DNA of 64,000 nt from Nitrospirales bacterium (GTDB lineage: Bacteria > Nitrospirota > Nitrospiria > Nitrospirales > UBA8639), in contig BQIU01000007.1 of the NCBI GenBank assembly GCA_021603905.1, positions 1 to 64,000 on the forward strand, written 5' to 3'. This document shows positions 1 through 8,638 of the stretch, piece by piece (position 1 is the first letter of the stretch; the number at the start of each line of letters is the position of its first letter). The position numbers were made by a program, and so were the translations under genes. Under the pieces are notes generated by a model, which made no database searches, was not told where the DNA came from, and saw nothing but the letters and a program-made list of their open reading frames with translations.

Positions 1-86
1 TGGAAACGGCGATGTTGTTCTTGGAGGATCGCCTTTTTGGCATCAAGCATGAGGCGTTCAGCTTCGGTACTAGGATGACGGTTCAT
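1..86 (-). CDS. 5' end of a divergent hypothetical gene (partial)
   Basis: An open minus-strand frame starts with ATG at 86-84 and runs off the left edge after 28 codons without a stop. A GGAA Shine-Dalgarno-like element lies about 10 bases before the ATG on the minus strand. The peptide begins MNRHPSTEAERLMLDA and looks helical and charged, but I do not recognise a family from so short a fragment. It is divergent from cheB, with about 140 bases between the two starts, so that gap probably holds promoters for both. It could be a chance frame. Confidence 0.4.
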   Translation of the reverse strand, partial: MNRHPSTEAERLMLDAKKAILQEQHRRF

Positions 87-117
87 GGATATTTCCAATC
101 GTTAATATAAATATTTA

Positions 118-137
118 TGATAGTAGGCAGACTATCA
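118..137. repeat. Inverted repeat in the divergent cheB upstream region
   Basis: TGATAGT and ACTATCA form perfect 7-base arms around a 6-base spacer. The repeat lies just beside a very AT-rich stretch (100-120) that could hold a promoter. It sits between the divergent partial gene and cheB, so it is a candidate operator for either gene. No known regulator consensus is recognised. Confidence 0.4.
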
Positions 138-229
138 GAGGCTCAAATGGCCTTTCAAGAATCCGTTTCCGCACATTCTTTGTGGTTATCTGTTGATAGA
201 TGAAGTTTATGAATGATGAGGTGTGAACA

Positions 230-1402
230 GTGGAAGATCGGGTGACAAGGGATTCCAAAATTCGTGTGCTAGTTGTTGATGACTCGACGTTTATTCGTCA
301 GGCCATCGCTCGTATGCTTTCCAAGTCACCTGATGTCGAAATTGTGGGGCAGGCACGAAATGGTGAAGAAGCCATAAGCATGGTGAAAGAATTATTGCCA
401 GATGTGATGACATTGGATATCGAGATGCCCAGAATGAATGGATTGGATGTGCTTGAAATTGTGATGCGAGAATACCCGCTTCCAATCATTATGGTGAGTT
501 CCTTGACGGAAGATTCTGCGAAGGAAACGCTTCTGGCTCTCGAATTAGGTGCCGTAGACTTTATCTCCAAGCAACTCAATGGTTCTTTGTTAGAAATTTC
601 AAAAATTGAAAAAATCTTGTTGGAGAAAATCAGAGCGGCGTCCTGTTCGCGCGGTAAAGTTTCTGGACTAAGCAGAGAGAAGAGAGACCTGCAGAACCGA
701 AGAGGATCTGTCGCGGGTTCTCACGTTGAAGGTCGACCAAGGAAAGCAAATGCTGAAATTTCTCATGCCCCGCAAGATTCGGCTAATTCGTTAGTCATCA
801 TTGGGGCTTCCACGGGTGGTCCCAAAGTGATTCAGGAAATGTTGATGGAATTTCCTTCATTTCTTCCTTGTGGAGTGATTGTCGTTCAACATATGCCGAA
901 ATTTTTCACCAAACCATTTGCCGAACGTTTAAATGAACAATGTCCATTGAGCGTGTGTGAGGCGAAAGATGGTGATCTTGTTCAAGCAGGAAAAGTCTTT
1001 GTTGCACCTGGCGGTCGTCATCTTTCCATGGAACGAGTCGGGACACGCCCCCAGGTTTCGTTGCGAATATCATCTGAGCCAGCCAATTTGCCATATCGAC
1101 CATCGGTTAATCTGGCGATGGATTCCGCTGTCAAAAATTTTGGATCCTCGCTTATTGGCGTGGTGCTGACAGGGATGGGAAACGATGGGGCCATGGGGAT
1201 GCAAGCTATCAAAGCTACAGGTGGCTGTACCCTTGTTCAAAATGAAGAAACATGTATCGTCTATGGGATGCCAAAGGCTGTCATTGATGCAGGGAATGCA
1301 GATGCGGTGGTCCCCATTTCACGTATGACCTCAGAAATTATGAAACGAATTTTCCGCATATCAGAACGTAACTCCGTACGACCGATGGAAGTGTATGGAT
1401 AA
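230..1402 (+). CDS. cheB: Chemotaxis response regulator protein-glutamate methylesterase CheB
   Basis: CheB removes methyl groups from (and deamidates) chemoreceptor glutamates to reset adaptation; phosphorylation by CheA activates it. The 390-residue protein has an N-terminal receiver domain (about 10-130) with the acidic pair Asp17-Asp18 and phospho-acceptor Asp63 in TLDIEMP. A polar linker (about 140-185) follows, then a C-terminal methylesterase domain with the catalytic triad Ser194 (GASTGG), His221 (VQHMP) and Asp319 (GMGNDG), spaced as in the enterobacterial enzyme. The start is GTG at 230. It is the first gene of a chemotaxis/motor run (cheB-cheW-motA-motB). No CheR or CheA is present in the window, so these must lie elsewhere. 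Confidence 0.95.
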   Translation: MEDRVTRDSKIRVLVVDDSTFIRQAIARMLSKSPDVEIVGQARNGEEAISMVKELLPDVMTLDIEMPRMNGLDVLEIVMREYPLPIIMVSSLTEDSAKETLLALELGAVDFISKQLNGSLLEISKIEKILLEKIRAASCSRGKVSGLSREKRDLQNRRGSVAGSHVEGRPRKANAEISHAPQDSANSLVIIGASTGGPKVIQEMLMEFPSFLPCGVIVVQHMPKFFTKPFAERLNEQCPLSVCEAKDGDLVQAGKVFVAPGGRHLSMERVGTRPQVSLRISSEPANLPYRPSVNLAMDSAVKNFGSSLIGVVLTGMGNDGAMGMQAIKATGGCTLVQNEETCIVYGMPKAVIDAGNADAVVPISRMTSEIMKRIFRISERNSVRPMEVYG

Positions 1403-1454
1403 GAGGGCCGTGGACTGAATGGGAACTTTATTAGAATGCGACGGGGTGTGATTG

Positions 1455-1946
1455 ATGTCTAAACAACAGATGCAGGCTATGATGGCCATGGATGAGTTAG
1501 TCGAAGAAGGTGGTGCCCTTCTTCAGCTTGTGAGTTTTCATGTCGGGGATGAAGAGTTTGCCATCGACATTCTTGGTGTACAAGAAATCATTCGAATGGT
1601 GGAGCTCACGCCCGTTCCCAATGCACCCTATTTTGTTGAAGGGGTGATTAATCTTCGTGGAAAAGTAATTCCCATTTTGGACTTACGTTCACGATTTGGG
1701 CTGCCCCCGACTGAACGCACAAAGGACACCAGGATTATCGTTGTCGAGATTGAGAAAACGGTTCTTGGATTTGTGGTGGATTCTGTCGAGGAAGTTCTCC
1801 GGTTACCGGAACGTCTGATTGAGACACCTCCCAGTACTGGTCGTGGTGGAAGTGCTGAATTTCATAGGGGCGTTGGTCGAGTAAATGGACGTTTGTTGAT
1901 GTTACTTGATCTTGGCCAAATTCTTGGTGTGGGGACAGGCAGTTAA
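1455..1946 (+). CDS. cheW: Chemotaxis coupling protein CheW
   Basis: CheW couples membrane chemoreceptors to the histidine kinase CheA in the chemosensory array. The protein is about 163 residues, the usual length for single-domain CheW, and carries the typical motifs: an early FHVGDEEFAIDI strand, EIIRMVELTPVPNAP, GVINLRGKVIPILDLRSRF and, near the C-terminus, a strand ending in LLMLLDLGQIL. I chose the ATG at 1455 over an in-frame TTG one codon upstream; a GGGGTG element precedes it. It follows cheB by 52 bases and precedes motA by 19, suggesting one transcription unit. Confidence 0.93.
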   Translation: MSKQQMQAMMAMDELVEEGGALLQLVSFHVGDEEFAIDILGVQEIIRMVELTPVPNAPYFVEGVINLRGKVIPILDLRSRFGLPPTERTKDTRIIVVEIEKTVLGFVVDSVEEVLRLPERLIETPPSTGRGGSAEFHRGVGRVNGRLLMLLDLGQILGVGTGS

Positions 1947-1965
1947 TTTTTTAGGATCGTAAGCC

Positions 1966-2730
1966 ATGGATATACTGACAGTCGTTGGGCTCGTGGTCGC
2001 AGCCGTTTCAATTCTTGGTGGACAGGTGCTAGAAGGTGGCCATATTAGCTCAATCGTCCAGCCCACCGCCGCACTAATCGTATTTGGTGGAACGATTGGG
2101 GCGGTGATGATCAACTATCCGATGTCCATTTTCATGAAAGCCATGAGTAGTGTGGGGATGGTGTTCGGTAATGTCTCTGTCGATCAAAAAGGGATTATCG
2201 CACAGATTGTCGAATTGGGAAATGTGAGCCGGAAGCAGGGGTTATTAGCGTTGGAAGGACAAATTAAAAGTATTACGGACCCGCTCATGGCGAAAGGGGT
2301 TCAGTTGGTGGTTGATGGTACGGAGCCTCCCAAAATTCGAGAGATTCTTGAAGTAGAAGTCGGTATGTTTGAAGAAGAATATACCTTGGCAGGCAAGGTG
2401 TGGGAAGCGTTTGGGAGTTATGCTCCAACCGTTGGCATTCTCGGAGCTGTGATGGGCTTGATTCATGTGATGGAAAACTTAGCGGACCCTTCTTCGTTGG
2501 GCGGTGGTATTGCCGTGGCATTCGTGGCTACGATTTATGGAGTGGGAGGGGCGAATCTCATTTTTCTTCCCTTTGGGGGAAAAATCAAATTAAAGGCCAA
2601 AGAGATGATTGTTGGAAAACTCATGGTGATTGAAGGGCTTGTCTCGGTCGCGCAAGGGGAGAATCCTCGCATGATAGAGGAAAAGTTGAGTGGATTTCTC
2701 TCTGAAGCCGAGCGGAAAAAAGCTGGATGA
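1966..2730 (+). CDS. motA: Flagellar motor stator protein MotA (MotA/PomA family)
   Basis: MotA forms the stator ring around MotB and converts ion flow into torque on FliG. The 254-residue product has four predicted membrane segments: two at the N-terminus (about 5-22 and 34-52) and two in the C-terminal half (about 150-168 and 182-203), flanking a charged cytoplasmic domain. The short N-terminal loop and overall length fit the MotA/PomA branch found outside enterobacteria rather than the longer E. coli form. Ion specificity cannot be assigned. motB follows after 31 bases. Confidence 0.93.
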   Translation: MDILTVVGLVVAAVSILGGQVLEGGHISSIVQPTAALIVFGGTIGAVMINYPMSIFMKAMSSVGMVFGNVSVDQKGIIAQIVELGNVSRKQGLLALEGQIKSITDPLMAKGVQLVVDGTEPPKIREILEVEVGMFEEEYTLAGKVWEAFGSYAPTVGILGAVMGLIHVMENLADPSSLGGGIAVAFVATIYGVGGANLIFLPFGGKIKLKAKEMIVGKLMVIEGLVSVAQGENPRMIEEKLSGFLSEAERKKAG

Positions 2731-2761
2731 GTCGTACCCCATACATGAAGAGGTCATTTCG

Positions 2762-3505
2762 TTGAAAAAGAAACACGAAGAACATGAAAACCATGAACGC
2801 TGGCTGGTGTCGTATGCTGATTTTATCACGTTGCTCTTTGCGTTCTTTGTGGTGATGTATGCGGTATCCTCTGTCAATGAAGGAAAATATCGGACGTTGA
2901 GTGAGTCGTTGGTTAGTGCATTCAGCAATCATAAGCCAGTGGGAAGTCCAACGATTGTTGAATTGCCATTTGCCAAACGTAAAGAAGTACTGACAAAAGA
3001 ACAGTCGAAAATTAAACTAAACGTTCGTGCGTATGTAAAGATTGCGAACGCGATACAGAGCACGAAACTTCCAGATGGGGTATCAGTGACGTCAGGGAAG
3101 CGAGGGTTGAATATTCGTATTTCTGATGACGCATTGTTTGCTAGCGGAAGTGCCAGTATTCGTCCTGGGGTCAAGGAATTTTTAGACCTGATCTCGGGAT
3201 TGGTGAAAGATCTGCCCAATTATATTAGTGTCGAAGGTCATTCTGATTCTGTCCCAATTCGTGCTGCGGCTTTTCCTTCGAATTGGGAGTTGTCGGCCTC
3301 ACGGGCAAGTGTTCTCGTTCGATATTTTACCGATGTTCGCGGTTTAGATCCTCAGCGATTTTCCGCCATAAGCTATGCTGGCTATCGTCCTGTCGCCTCG
3401 AATGATACGGCCAAAGGTCGAAGCGCCAATCGTCGGGTTGAAATTGTCATTCTTCGCCATACCCATGCCCCGACGCTGCCACGAAATCCCTTCGTCAATC
3501 CCTAA
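2762..3505 (+). CDS. motB: Flagellar motor stator protein MotB (OmpA-domain)
   Basis: MotB anchors the stator to peptidoglycan and carries the ion-binding aspartate. I place the start at TTG 2762, not at an upstream in-frame GTG (2690) inside motA. The TTG gives the canonical short charged N-terminus, leaves a 31-base gap after motA and has an AAGAGG ribosome-binding site 8 bases upstream. The 247-residue protein has one membrane segment containing SYADFITLLFAFFVVMYA, with Asp20 as the conserved ion-binding residue. The C-terminal OmpA-like peptidoglycan-binding domain (about 125-235) includes EGHSDSVPI and a final NRRVEI motif. It closes the chemotaxis/motor cluster. Confidence 0.93.
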   Translation: MKKKHEEHENHERWLVSYADFITLLFAFFVVMYAVSSVNEGKYRTLSESLVSAFSNHKPVGSPTIVELPFAKRKEVLTKEQSKIKLNVRAYVKIANAIQSTKLPDGVSVTSGKRGLNIRISDDALFASGSASIRPGVKEFLDLISGLVKDLPNYISVEGHSDSVPIRAAAFPSNWELSASRASVLVRYFTDVRGLDPQRFSAISYAGYRPVASNDTAKGRSANRRVEIVILRHTHAPTLPRNPFVNP

Positions 3506-3783
3506 TATATCGATACCTGCAGACACTTTCTCCAAGAGCTCGCGTTTTGTGTAGACCCTTTCTCTCATGAATCGATGTGGCTTGATGGGTAGACAAGACC
3601 CTTGAGTCGGCAAGTTTTTCCTCATGAATGATTAAATACAAAATACATGTCAGAATTCACATTAGAAGAAACCCACGTGTGATTCTGGAGGTATTGGACT
3701 GTATGAAGACATTTGCCTAATCTTTCACGACTTTCTTACCTCTTTTCCCATCTCTGTCCCTTCATCTTTCATATTTTTCTACC
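3506..3783. other. Intergenic region upstream of the flgF sigma-54 promoter
   Basis: No convincing gene is present. The stretch separates the che/mot genes from the rod genes. It includes an imperfect, bulged dyad, CAGAATTCACA (3651-3661) with TGTGATTCTG (3678-3687), about 120-160 bases upstream of the predicted flgF start site. That is the distance at which sigma-54 enhancer-binding activators such as FleQ/FlrC normally bind. The activator assignment is inference. Confidence 0.4.
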
Positions 3784-3800
3784 TTGGCATGTCCGTTGCT
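3784..3800 (+). promoter_or_regulatory. Sigma-54 (RpoN) promoter of the flgF rod operon
   Basis: The sequence TTGGCATGTCCGTTGCT matches the -24/-12 consensus TTGGCACG-N4-TTGCW with only two changes (T for C at position 7 and T rather than A at the end, which W allows). The GG and GC doublets have exactly the required 10-base separation. The predicted start site is near 3811, 27 bases before flgF, whose AGGAG ribosome-binding site lies at about 3828. Sigma-54 control of rod/hook genes is well known in many polar flagellates. Confidence 0.8.
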
Positions 3801-3837
3801 TCGATAGTCTTCAGAATAATTTTCTCAGGAGAAGACT

Positions 3838-4557
3838 ATGAATCGTGGTATTTATCCGCCGTTAGCTGGGGCTATCTCTTTTGAACGACGGTTGGAAGTG
3901 CTTTCTCATAATATAGGCAACGTCAATACTACGGGGTATAAGAAAGACAAACCTGTGTTTGAAACCATTCTGGGTAGCGTATCTGGCCGGCCAATCGCAG
4001 GCATGGATTTGTTTCCTCGCGTTGGGAGAATTATCCCGGAAGTTGCTCAAGGCGCACTCGAACAAACTGGTAGAACATTGGATGTCGCACTCAACGGACC
4101 AGGATTTCTGGTGGTCAAGACGGCTGATGGCGATCGGCATTTTCGAGGTGGGCGTCTCTTTCAAAATGAAAATGGTGAAATCATCACTCACACGGGAGAC
4201 CCAGTATTAGGGAAAGCGGGATCAATTAAGGTTCCACCGGGAGAGGTTGCTATCGATCGAAATGGTGAAGTGAGTGTCAATAATACTGTTGTTGGCCAAT
4301 TACGAGTTGAAACACTTCCCCCAACGACGACTCCTGTCAAGGCTGGCGATTTATACTGGATTATCCCAAAACAAGTTCAAGTTGCGACGAATACCTCGAT
4401 TCAACAGGGAATGTTAGAGAAATCCAATATTAATCCGGGCATGGATATGGTGGAGTTGATTAAAGTGACGCGGGCGTATGAGCAAATGCAAAAGGCCATT
4501 CAGACGATGGATGAATTAGCCAGTCAAGTGATTCAGGTCGCGCGGGTTCAAGGGTAA
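3838..4557 (+). CDS. flgF: Flagellar proximal rod protein FlgF
   Basis: FlgF builds the proximal rod of the flagellar basal body and is exported by the flagellar type III system. The 239-residue protein has the N-terminal rod motif (LSHNIGNVNTTGYK) and the C-terminal flagellar helix (MVELIKVTRAYEQMQKAIQT). It lacks the extra central length of hook protein FlgE. Assignment to FlgF rather than a second FlgG rests on its shorter length and its position before the clear flgG. An AGGAG ribosome-binding site and a sigma-54 promoter precede it. Confidence 0.88.
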   Translation: MNRGIYPPLAGAISFERRLEVLSHNIGNVNTTGYKKDKPVFETILGSVSGRPIAGMDLFPRVGRIIPEVAQGALEQTGRTLDVALNGPGFLVVKTADGDRHFRGGRLFQNENGEIITHTGDPVLGKAGSIKVPPGEVAIDRNGEVSVNNTVVGQLRVETLPPTTTPVKAGDLYWIIPKQVQVATNTSIQQGMLEKSNINPGMDMVELIKVTRAYEQMQKAIQTMDELASQVIQVARVQG

Positions 4558-4662
4558 GCGATGGGTGATGCGTGGGTTTTCTTGTGAAGAATGTTTCCCA
4601 TGAGTTTGAGAATGCAATTGAGGTCTTGAGTTGATGTCTGAAATGTCAGAGGAGAAATCAAT

Positions 4663-5454
4663 ATGATTCGTGCCATGCATACCGCGGCGACGGGCATGTT
4701 TGCTCAGCAATTAAATATCGATACGATTGCGCATAATTTAGCCAACGTGAATACAACGGGGTTCAAGAGAGGACGTGCAGAGTTTGCCGATTTACTCTAC
4801 CAAATTCAACGATTACCAGGGTCTAGTGCGTCAACGGTTGGCGTGTTTCCTGTGGGAATTCAGGTCGGGCTTGGCGTTCGTCCCGTGACCGTATCGAAAG
4901 AATTCGTTCAAGGAAACCTAAAGCAAACGTTTAATGATTTGGATCTGGCAATCGAAGGACGCGGAATGTTTCAAGTGACCCGTCCTGACGGCACGACCAT
5001 GTATACCCGGGGTGGTTCGTTTAAACAAGACAGTACTGGGACTGTCGTGACGGGAGATGGGGATACGCTCGTTCCATCAATCACAGTTCCTTCAGGTACT
5101 TTGAAAATTGACATTGGTAAAGATGGCACCGTCTCCGCTCTGCTGCCTGGTGTCGCGACCTCGACACAGATTGGGCAGATCCAGACCGTTCGATTTGATA
5201 ATCCTGCTGGTCTTGTCGCTCAAGGTGATAATTTGTTTATTGAAAGTGCGGCTTCCGGTCCAGCCCAGCAAGGGACTCCAGGATTTTCGACAGGTTTTGG
5301 CCTCATTCAGCAAGGATTTCTCGAAACCTCGAATGTCAATATCGCTGATGAAATGGTCAATATGATCATTGCGCAACGAAGTTATGAACTGAATGCCAAG
5401 GCCATTCAAGCGTCAGATGACATGATGCAAGTGGCGAATAATCTAAGGCGGTAA
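4663..5454 (+). CDS. flgG: Flagellar distal rod protein FlgG
   Basis: FlgG forms the distal rod that joins the proximal rod to the hook. The 263-residue length is typical. The protein begins MIRAMHTAATGMFAQQLNID, followed by IAHNLANVNTTGFKR, and ends with a helix containing MVNMIIAQRSYELNAKAI, all hallmark FlgG features. An AGAGGAG ribosome-binding site precedes the ATG. A 105-base gap separates it from flgF, with no promoter match seen, so both are probably on one transcript; flgA follows after 3 bases. Confidence 0.95.
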   Translation: MIRAMHTAATGMFAQQLNIDTIAHNLANVNTTGFKRGRAEFADLLYQIQRLPGSSASTVGVFPVGIQVGLGVRPVTVSKEFVQGNLKQTFNDLDLAIEGRGMFQVTRPDGTTMYTRGGSFKQDSTGTVVTGDGDTLVPSITVPSGTLKIDIGKDGTVSALLPGVATSTQIGQIQTVRFDNPAGLVAQGDNLFIESAASGPAQQGTPGFSTGFGLIQQGFLETSNVNIADEMVNMIIAQRSYELNAKAIQASDDMMQVANNLRR

Positions 5455-5457
5455 GAT

Positions 5458-6207
5458 ATGAAGCGAACCCTGATGTGTAGCTTGTTCCTGAGTCTGTACT
5501 TGAGTGTGCCGAATATTGTCTCTAGTGAGTCGGTCTTTGCTAAGACCGTAGGCCCACAGACTGAGATTCAGCAGGTGGAGGTGAGACAGCTCCAGCAGAC
5601 GATTATGAATGAACTGCAAGCACATATTGATTCGAAAAATATGAATTTAGAGGTTCAGGTATTGTTTCCCAAAAAGTCCATTGAAGTACCTGTCGGACGC
5701 TTGGTGTTGGATGTTCAGAATGATCGATTTAGCCATTTAACGGGCCGTCGGGCGTTTCGTGTGCAAATCACGGTTGATTCTCAATTAATTAAGACTGTGA
5801 GTGTGGTGGCCTCAGTGACCGCTCGTGTTGAGGTGATGACGCCTGTGCGTTGGATTAAAGTCTACGAAGTGTTGGCTTCAAAGGATCTCATGAAAAGATC
5901 CGTGAATCTTCGAACATTGAATCAAGATGTTCTGATGGATCCCAAGAACATTATTGGAAAGCAAGCCACACGTTCTTTGCCGCCTCATCAACCGCTTCGG
6001 TCTTCGTTTGTCGCTGAGCCACCGCTCGTTCACAAAGGCGATCGCGTAATGATTGAGGTAAGGCGTGGAGGGCTTTTTGTTCAAACGCTCGGTGTGGCGA
6101 AAGCTTCCGGGCAATCTGGAGAACTCATCACGGTCATGAATCAAACATCGGGTCGTGATGTTCTGGCTATGGTACGGTCTGCAGGAGTCGTCGAGGTCAG
6201 ATTTTGA
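5458..6207 (+). CDS. flgA: Flagellar basal body P-ring formation protein FlgA
   Basis: FlgA is a periplasmic chaperone for P-ring (FlgI) assembly. The 249-residue protein has an N-terminal signal peptide (basic start MKRTL, hydrophobic to about residue 22). A C-terminal SAF-like region (about 135-245) contains the stretch with VYEVLASKDLMKRSVNLR, LPPHQPLR and the conserved KGDRVMIEVRRGG motif. The stop codon overlaps the TTG start of flgH, indicating translational coupling, and the context flgG-A-H-I is standard. Confidence 0.92.
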   Translation: MKRTLMCSLFLSLYLSVPNIVSSESVFAKTVGPQTEIQQVEVRQLQQTIMNELQAHIDSKNMNLEVQVLFPKKSIEVPVGRLVLDVQNDRFSHLTGRRAFRVQITVDSQLIKTVSVVASVTARVEVMTPVRWIKVYEVLASKDLMKRSVNLRTLNQDVLMDPKNIIGKQATRSLPPHQPLRSSFVAEPPLVHKGDRVMIEVRRGGLFVQTLGVAKASGQSGELITVMNQTSGRDVLAMVRSAGVVEVRF

Positions 6208-6911
6208 GTGCCTTTCACACACTGAAATGTCCGAAGCCACGTGTGATTCTTATTGTGGGGTTGATAACAATGGTCTACGGATGCGCGGCTCCGCCCCAGC
6301 CTACTCAGAAAGTTGAAGACGAGACATTTGAGCAACCGCCTTTGACGCTTCCTGAAACAACAGGTTCGTTGTGGCAAGAAGAAAATGGCCGTGCATATTT
6401 ATTTGAAGATCGACGAGCGAGCCGTATTGGTGACATCGTGATAGTTGAAATTGTCGAACAGCACCGAGGGTCCAAGTCGGCGAATACCACGGCTGACCGT
6501 GAATCGACTTATAGAAACTCGATTGGTGGTTCGATCTTCGGTTTTAATAATTTTGCCTCGACCTTCATAGAAGGACTCGGTCTTGATTCGAGTACGGAAA
6601 ATGAATTTGAGGGCAGTGGGTCAACAAGTCGTGAAGACACCTTAACCGGTACGATTGCGACACGAGTGACCGAGGTCTTGCCAAACGGAGACCTGAGGAT
6701 TACGGGGCGAAGAGAAGTGACGGTGAATAGTGAAAAACAGACAATGATTCTGAAGGGGATTGTCCGACGTATTGATTTGGACACGACTAATACTGTTATT
6801 TCTTCTGCGATTGCTGAAGCCAAAATCGAATACACCGGACTCGGCGTGGTGGATGATGTGCAACGCCCGGGTTGGTTAGTCAGAATTCTCGATTGGATCA
6901 TTCCATTTTAA
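6204..6911 (+). CDS. flgH: Flagellar L-ring lipoprotein FlgH
   Basis: FlgH forms the outer-membrane L-ring bushing. The 235-residue product starts with TTG overlapping the flgA stop, with GAGGT upstream at suitable spacing. It has a hydrophobic leader and the lipobox VYGC at about residues 24-27, where Cys is the lipidation site. Family motifs include GSLWQEENGRAYLFEDRRASRIGDI split across the first third and a C-terminal half with DLRITGRREVTVN and LKGIVRR. A GTG start at 6243 is also in frame but would leave a very short leader. The presence of this gene supports an outer membrane. Confidence 0.93.
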   Translation: MSAFHTLKCPKPRVILIVGLITMVYGCAAPPQPTQKVEDETFEQPPLTLPETTGSLWQEENGRAYLFEDRRASRIGDIVIVEIVEQHRGSKSANTTADRESTYRNSIGGSIFGFNNFASTFIEGLGLDSSTENEFEGSGSTSREDTLTGTIATRVTEVLPNGDLRITGRREVTVNSEKQTMILKGIVRRIDLDTTNTVISSAIAEAKIEYTGLGVVDDVQRPGWLVRILDWIIPF

Positions 6912-6937
6912 TGATCGTGAAAGGTCATTGATACACT

Positions 6938-8107
6938 ATGAGACGTTGTGCGAGTAACGGTTGCTCAGGTAACTCCCGATCGTCTGTGGGCTTTGCCCAA
7001 GCGATGCTCATGACATTTCTTTGTATTCTCATCCCTCTGACGGGAGATGCGGCCCGGATAAAAGATATTGCGTCGATTGAGGGAGTACGTGAAAACCAAC
7101 TAATCGGCTATGGATTAGTTGTTGGTCTGGATCGTACCGGGGATTCCGTCGTCGGTGGGCAGTTTACGGCTCAGGCCATTCTTTCCATGCTGAATTCGAT
7201 GGGCATTAATCTCAAAGTGAATCCGATTCAGTTACTTACAAAAAATACCGCTTCTGTCATGGTGACGGCCAAACTTCCACCATTTGCTCGACCTGGAATG
7301 AAATTAGATATTCAGGTTTCTTCGTTGGCCAATGCGAAGAGTCTTAAGGGGGGAACATTATTGCTGACCCCATTAAAAGCTCCAAACCAGCAGGTGTATG
7401 CCGTTGCACAAGGTCCGATTTCTACTTCTGGGTTTGAGGCTGGTGCATCCGGTACATCGGTGACTAAAAATCAACAGTCTGGTGGGATTGTCCCGAGTGG
7501 AGCCATTGTTGAAAAAGCTGTGGATCTGAGCATTGAAAAGTGGAAAGCCTTTTCGTTGAGTATCCGGGAAGCTGATTTTACAACCTCGCTTCGTGTCGCG
7601 GATGCTATTAACACCCATTTTGGGTCAGGAGTGGCGTTGCCGGTGAGTTCCGGTCAAGTGAAGGTTGTGATGCCAAAAACATTTCAAGGCAAAATTGTTC
7701 AATTAATCGCGGCTGTGGAAGGGCTGGATGTGGATGTTGACGTTCGGGCCAAGGTTGTGGTGAATGAACGGACGGGAACGATTGTCATGGGTGAACATGT
7801 GCGATTATCGAGTATGGCCATATCGCATGGAAGTTTGACGATTAAGATCAAAACGGAATTTGATGTCTCGCAACCAGAAGCACCAGGCCTCATTGGTGGT
7901 GCTGCTGGTGAAACAGTTGTGACCGCTGAATCTGAGACGACGGTTGAAGAAGAATCTGGACAGGTTATTCAAATTGATCAATCGGTCACGTTAGGCGATC
8001 TCGTCAAAGCCTTGAATTTTATCGGTGTCTCTCCGCGGGATCTCGTGGCGGTTCTGACAGCAGCCAAAGCGGCAGGTGCACTTCAGGCCGACATGGAGAT
8101 GATTTAA
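6938..8107 (+). CDS. flgI: Flagellar P-ring protein FlgI
   Basis: FlgI assembles in the periplasm into the peptidoglycan-associated P-ring. The 389-residue protein has an N-terminal signal peptide (about 1-38) ending near GDAARIKD, then the diagnostic IASIEGVRENQLIGYGLVVG and GLDRTGDS motifs. The C-terminus has VTLGDLVKALNFIGVSPRD, close to the family norm. It lies 26 bases after flgH and is followed by flgJ after an 88-base gap. Confidence 0.95.
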   Translation: MRRCASNGCSGNSRSSVGFAQAMLMTFLCILIPLTGDAARIKDIASIEGVRENQLIGYGLVVGLDRTGDSVVGGQFTAQAILSMLNSMGINLKVNPIQLLTKNTASVMVTAKLPPFARPGMKLDIQVSSLANAKSLKGGTLLLTPLKAPNQQVYAVAQGPISTSGFEAGASGTSVTKNQQSGGIVPSGAIVEKAVDLSIEKWKAFSLSIREADFTTSLRVADAINTHFGSGVALPVSSGQVKVVMPKTFQGKIVQLIAAVEGLDVDVDVRAKVVVNERTGTIVMGEHVRLSSMAISHGSLTIKIKTEFDVSQPEAPGLIGGAAGETVVTAESETTVEEESGQVIQIDQSVTLGDLVKALNFIGVSPRDLVAVLTAAKAAGALQADMEMI

Positions 8108-8195
8108 AAAACGGAAAAATGAAGAAACGAGGAGTACGAGATAAACATTGGAAGGCAAGTTCGAAGGTCGTGAGTGACGAAAGGAGTTTTGAATC

Positions 8196-8555
8196 GTGGT
8201 AGACGGAATAATCGGTTCGACACATATTTCGCCCATTGACACGCTTGAGACCGCACGGCTTGAGAATCTTCAGAAGTCGCGCAATCCTGAAGACGTACGA
8301 CAGGCCGCCCAAGAGTACGAAAGCTATTTCTTAGCCTATCTAATGAAAGCGATGAGAGAAACGGTTCCCAAGGAGAGTTTGACGGCCAATCCTATGGGGG
8401 AGACGTATCATTCGTTTTATGATGAAGAAATCGCGAAAAGAGCTGCACAATCCGGGGGAATAGGTCTCGCTGACTTTATGCTGGCTTCATTGGCGGAAGC
8501 ACCTTCTCAACCTCTCCCACCTCAATCGTTATCGCAGGCTTCTCTCAAAACCTAG
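8196..8555 (+). CDS. flgJ: Rod-binding protein FlgJ, N-terminal domain only
   Basis: FlgJ acts as the rod cap during rod assembly. This 119-residue protein contains only the rod-binding domain (about 33-100: VRQAAQEYESYFLAYLMKAM, then FYDEEIAKRAAQSGGIGLAD). The C-terminal muramidase domain of the enterobacterial protein is absent, as in many other phyla, so peptidoglycan clearance must come from a separate enzyme not in this window. The start is GTG at 8196 with an AAGGAG ribosome-binding site 9 bases upstream. Confidence 0.9.
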   Translation: MVDGIIGSTHISPIDTLETARLENLQKSRNPEDVRQAAQEYESYFLAYLMKAMRETVPKESLTANPMGETYHSFYDEEIAKRAAQSGGIGLADFMLASLAEAPSQPLPPQSLSQASLKT

Positions 8556-8584
8556 TCGTTCGTCATTGTTTGTCGATAACTAGT

Positions 8585-8611
8585 TAAGTTCTGGCTCATA
8601 GTCTCCGATAT
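8585..8611 (+). promoter_or_regulatory. Sigma-28 (FliA) promoter of flgM
   Basis: TAAG (8585-8588), 15 bases, then TCCGATAT (8604-8611) match the TAAA-N15-GCCGATAA consensus at 9 of 12 positions with the correct spacing. The predicted start lies about 20 bases before the AAGGAGG ribosome-binding site of flgM. Sigma-28 control of its own anti-sigma factor FlgM is a common feedback loop. Confidence 0.65.
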
Positions 8612-8638
8612 AGTGTTATAGAAGGAGGCGAGGTACTT

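Noticed and set aside
298-579. Minus-strand and other-frame open frames throughout the coding genes
   Set aside because: They are antisense or out-of-frame shadows of well-supported genes, with no motifs or ribosome-binding sites of their own.
2690-2761. Upstream GTG start for motB within motA
   Set aside because: It would add 24 residues unlike MotB and lacks a ribosome-binding site; TTG 2762 gives the usual N-terminus and has AAGAGG upstream.
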